Assembly (NCBI RefSeq): GCF_001434275.1
Contig: NZ_AZEZ01000069.1
Coordinates: 1-37,685 of the forward strand
Direction of reading: 5' to 3'
Source of the DNA: Companilactobacillus mindensis DSM 14500
GTDB taxonomy: Bacteria; Bacillota; Bacilli; Lactobacillales; Lactobacillaceae
DNA length: 37,685 nucleotides
In this document: positions 34,303-37,685 of the stretch, piece after piece
How positions within the stretch are numbered: position 1 is the stretch's first letter
Layout: the number at the start of each line of letters is the position of its first letter
Notes under the pieces: generated by a model
Told to the model about the DNA's origin: nothing
Database searches by the model: none
What the model saw: only the letters and a program-made list of their open reading frames with translations
Made by a program: the position numbers and the translations under genes

Positions 34303-34460
34303 TGCCGCCTTCCGATCAAAAGCTGATTGGCTGGAACGTAGTGAGCACGACTTGGAGCCGATTTAAAAATCGTCTTCAAGCTCGGCAGTAATCTAAGCCA
34401 GCACAGTACGCTAGCTAAGATTAAACCACTACTTAGCCCATCAGCTTTTGCTCTCCAGGC
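34303..34460. ncRNA. Candidate structured RNA/repeat element, copy 2
   Basis: This is the opposite-strand counterpart of 16099-16257. The closing arms are GCCT/AGGC (34307-34310 with 34457-34460), a TCC/TCC internal loop, and a 16-position helix (34317-34332 with 34435-34450, one mismatch). Inside are a hairpin CGACTTGGAG / CTTCAAGCTCG around CGATTT/AAATCG and a hairpin TAATCT/AGATTA plus GCCAGC/GCTAGC (34389-34423). Several pairs differ from copy 1 on both sides, keeping the helix. TGCCGCCTTCC at the 5' edge and GCTGGAACGTAGTGAG are the conserved stretches. Confidence 0.65.
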
Positions 34461-34767
34461 TAGAATTTTCGTTGTTTAGTTGTTATGTACAGTATTTGAG
34501 TAAAAATTATCAATGGTACAAATATAGTTTTAAGTATAAAGAAGGTTGTAATTTCTAGGTTTATGGTTCTTCTCATATTTAGTTGCATAAAGTTAATAAA
34601 TATAAAAGCTGACTACCCAATATTTTGGATAATTCATTTTTGTTAACTAATCAATTTTAAAAAGAATTCGTTTATTAAAAATTACGTTTTTTCTTATTTC
34701 TATTAAAAGATATTCAATATTTAATAAAACAGCCTATATTAATATCTTAAAACTCTCAATCCTTGAA
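34461..34767. other. AT-rich stretch without a gene
   Basis: About 300 bases of very AT-rich sequence between the second structured element and the truncated third copy. No open frame with a ribosome site and no strong hairpin is seen. It may be decayed sequence. Confidence 0.5.
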
Positions 34768-34800
34768 TCCACCAGAACTTCATGGAAGACGGCAGTGAAC
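34768..34800. repeat. Truncated third copy of the structured element (one end only)
   Basis: 33 bases match 16235-16267 with a single difference. They include GGAAGACGGCAGTGAAC and the adjoining arm TCCACCAGAA, but the partner arm and internal hairpins are absent. It is inverted relative to copy 2, about 300 bases away. Confidence 0.85.
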
Positions 34801-34808
34801 CAGTGCAC

Positions 34809-34843
34809 AAAAAAAGATTGAAACCAAACCAGTGGTCTCAATC
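34809..34843 (-). terminator. Terminator of the queA-tgt-yajC operon
   Basis: On the minus strand GATTGA / TCAATC plus ACC / GGT around an 8-nt loop, followed by seven T. The truncated repeat begins just beyond it. Confidence 0.88.
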
Positions 34844-34853
34844 AATTAAATAA

Positions 34854-35315
34854 CTATTTTGTTTCTTCTTTTGTATCATCTTTAGCATCGTCAGCAGCCC
34901 TTGGTTCTTCTGATTCAGCAGCTTTGTCAGCTGTGTCCTCAGCTTTTGGTGCCTCTTCTTTAGCATCATCAGCCTTGTCTGATTTAGCAGCAGGTTTAAC
35001 AGCATCAGTTGTAGCACCTGATTCAGCGCGACGAATAAAGTTCAAGTCGAATGTTAAGTAAATTCCGTCACAGTCAACAACAACTTCTTTCTTTTCACGG
35101 TCGATGTTGTTAACGACACCCTTAATACCACCAAGAGTAACGACCTTGTCACCCTTTTGCATGCCTTTAAGCATTTCTTGACGTTTTTGTTGTTGTTTCT
35201 TTTGTGGACGAATGGATAGGAAGTACATACCAACGAACATAATAACGACGAAGATAATAAGTCCCATTGATCCACCAGCACCAGTACCAGCGGCACCTAA
35301 TGTAAGTATATTCAA
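34854..35315 (-). CDS. yajC: Preprotein translocase subunit YajC with acidic tail
   Basis: About 153 residues. One membrane helix (LIIFVVIMFVGMYFLSI) is followed by RPQKKQQQKRQEM and GDKVVTLGGIKGVV, the YajC signature. The protein associates with SecDF/YidC at the Sec translocon. Beyond the usual domain (ending about residue 95) lies a tail of some 55 residues rich in Ala, Asp, Glu and Lys, unlike the shorter E. coli protein. I prefer the TTG at 35315, which has GAGGTG six bases upstream, over a GTG at 35324 that lies inside that site. It follows tgt and queA, its usual partners. Confidence 0.88.
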   Translation of the reverse strand: MNILTLGAAGTGAGGSMGLIIFVVIMFVGMYFLSIRPQKKQQQKRQEMLKGMQKGDKVVTLGGIKGVVNNIDREKKEVVVDCDGIYLTFDLNFIRRAESGATTDAVKPAAKSDKADDAKEEAPKAEDTADKAAESEEPRAADDAKDDTKEETK

Positions 35316-35405
35316 ATTTTCCACCTCTTAATAATTTGCATAAGTATAGAATAACAAAGATTTTACTCTGTTACCATACCAGTAGTTTTTTCTTATCAAA
35401 ATATT

Positions 35406-36557
<1,152 letters not shown>

Positions 36558-37592
36558 CTACTTTATAAACATTGCGTCACCGAAACTGAAGAAACGATAT
36601 TTTTCTTCAACGGCGTGGTGATAAGCATTTAAAATATTTTCACGACCAGTAAAGGCTGCGACAAGCATTACCAACGTGGACTTAGGCAAGTGGAAGTTGG
36701 TGATGAATTCATCGACGACTTTCCATTGATAGCCGGGTTTGATAAAGATATCTGTCCAACCAGAGTCAGCTTTGATCTCACCGTCAAACTTAGTTCCGAT
36801 AGTTTCCAAAGTTCTGATTGAAGTAGTTCCGGTAGCGACGATCTTGCCGCCATTTTTCTTCACGTCGTTTAACGTCTTAGCGGATTCTTCATCCAAACGA
36901 TAAAATTCGGAGTGCATGACGTGTTTATCAACATCAGTTTCAGTCACTGGTCTAAAAGTTCCTAGGCCAACGTGCAGTGTAACATAAACCAATTTAACGC
37001 CCTTGTCTTCGACCTTTTTCAAGAGTTCCTTTGTCCAGTGCAGACCCGCAGTTGGTGCAGCCGCTGAACCGTTCTCTTTGGCGTAAACAGTTTGATAGCG
37101 ATCAGGATCATCAAGTTTTTCTTTAATGTATGGAGGTAGAGGCATTTCGCCTAATTGTTCCAAAATTTCCATAAAGATTCCTTGATAGTGGAATTCAATA
37201 ATTTTGCCACCGTGTTCCAAATCTTCCAAAACTTCAGCTTCAAGTTGGCCATCGCCAAATTCAACTTTAGTTCCTACTTTGGCACGTTTAGCCGGCTTCA
37301 TCAAAACTTCCCACTTGTCGCCTTCGATGTTGTTCAACAACAAGACTTCTTCGTGTCCGTCAGTGTCTTCTTTAGTACCGTATAAACGGGCAGGCAAAAC
37401 ACGTGAGTTGTTCATAACTAAAGCATCCCCTGGATTCAAATAATCCAAAATATCGTAGAAATGCTTATCTTGATATTCGCCAGTCTTCGAGTCTAAAACT
37501 AAGAGACGTGATTGGTCACGGTTCTTAATTGGCGTTTGGGCGATAAGTTCTTCGGGTAGATCGTAATCAAAATCTTCTGTTGATAGTGACAT
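36558..37592 (-). CDS. queA: S-adenosylmethionine:tRNA ribosyltransferase-isomerase
   Basis: 344 residues from the ATG at 37592, chosen because AAAGGAG lies eight bases upstream; a GTG three codons earlier overlaps that site. Signature segments are [15 protein letters not shown] at the start, [33 protein letters not shown] and GTTSIRTLE. It adds the epoxycyclopentane ring from SAM to preQ1 in tRNA. It forms an operon with tgt and yajC. A group II intron end lies about 40 bases upstream. Confidence 0.96.
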   Translation of the reverse strand: MSLSTEDFDYDLPEELIAQTPIKNRDQSRLLVLDSKTGEYQDKHFYDILDYLNPGDALVMNNSRVLPARLYGTKEDTDGHEEVLLLNNIEGDKWEVLMKPAKRAKVGTKVEFGDGQLEAEVLEDLEHGGKIIEFHYQGIFMEILEQLGEMPLPPYIKEKLDDPDRYQTVYAKENGSAAAPTAGLHWTKELLKKVEDKGVKLVYVTLHVGLGTFRPVTETDVDKHVMHSEFYRLDEESAKTLNDVKKNGGKIVATGTTSIRTLETIGTKFDGEIKADSGWTDIFIKPGYQWKVVDEFITNFHLPKSTLVMLVAAFTGRENILNAYHHAVEEKYRFFSFGDAMFIK

Positions 37593-37635
37593 GTAAAACA
37601 CTCCTTTTAATTCATGGTTTCAATAATTCTTTAGA

Positions 37636-37685
37636 ATCGAGTAGGAGGTAACTTTTAATTACCGACCTCTCACACCACCGTACGT
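37636..37685 (-). mobile_element. 3' end of a group II intron (domain V remnant and domain VI), cut by the window edge
   Basis: Read on the minus strand, the window edge begins ACGTACGGTGGTGTGAGAGG, then a hairpin GGTAA-T / AGTTACC and CCTACTCGAT. TACGGTG is the 3' strand of a domain V helix. The GAGAGGT...ACCTCCTACTC stem with an unpaired A in CCTACTC is the classical domain VI with its branch-point A. The intron would end near 37636, upstream of queA. The body and reverse transcriptase gene would lie beyond the window. Confidence 0.75.

Overview
The window looks like chromosomal backbone of a low-GC Firmicute of the Lactobacillaceae. The supporting evidence is a divergent ccpA-pepQ pair with a cre site, a PepV-type dipeptidase, an alaS T-box, Firmicute-type genes (YutD, YunD, IreB, YtxG/YtxH, YslB-like, CshB, NrnA) and AAAGGAG-type ribosome binding sites throughout. 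The protein flavour and base composition suggest the Companilactobacillus (farciminis/alimentarius) neighbourhood, but the genus is an inference. There is no prophage, CRISPR array, rRNA or tRNA.

Layout. 1-273: a diverged 58-bp direct duplication flanking a perfect palindrome, with no convincing gene. 274-2467: an S1-domain RNA-binding gene (-) divergent from a ferredoxin-NADP reductase-like flavoprotein and a DedA membrane protein (+). 2478-6798: a tight seven-gene minus-strand operon: conserved hypothetical, metallophosphoesterase, YunD-like 5'-nucleotidase, YutD, NagD-like HAD phosphatase and a TIGR01906-type membrane protein, read right to left. 6863-13979 (+): secreted glycerophosphodiesterase, pepV, class A penicillin-binding protein, small membrane protein, alpha/beta hydrolase. 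14006-15824: aldo/keto reductase (-) and SAP-domain protein (+). 16315-18589: ccpA (-) / pepQ (+) around one cre site. 18910-21081 (-): racE, XTP pyrophosphatase, ytxG, ytxH. 21215-21700 (+): DUF2507. 21796-31496 and on to 34075 (-): trxA, mutS2, cvpA, yrzB-like, ruvX, ireB, T-box-controlled alaS, cshB, nrnA, dinB, zwf. 34854-37592 (-): yajC, tgt, queA (queuosine genes plus the Sec accessory protein).

Most genes are housekeeping: cell wall (racE, PBP), tRNA charging and modification (alaS, tgt, queA), DNA repair and recombination (mutS2, dinB, ruvX), RNA turnover (cshB, nrnA), redox (trxA, FNR, zwf) and peptide use (pepV, pepQ) under CcpA.

The most interesting material is non-coding. Two intergenic elements of about 155 nt (16099-16257 and 34307-34460) are only moderately similar in sequence but fold into the same three-helix shape, with several compensatory base-pair changes. 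A third, nearly identical fragment of one end lies at 34768-34800. This looks like a conserved structured RNA or structured repeat family. Other points: dinB has no usable ATG upstream of its catalytic aspartate and appears to start at ATC; the right edge carries the 3' end of a group II intron upstream of queA; 18590-18891 holds two further structured elements; and a 22-bp-arm inverted repeat lies behind the PBP gene.
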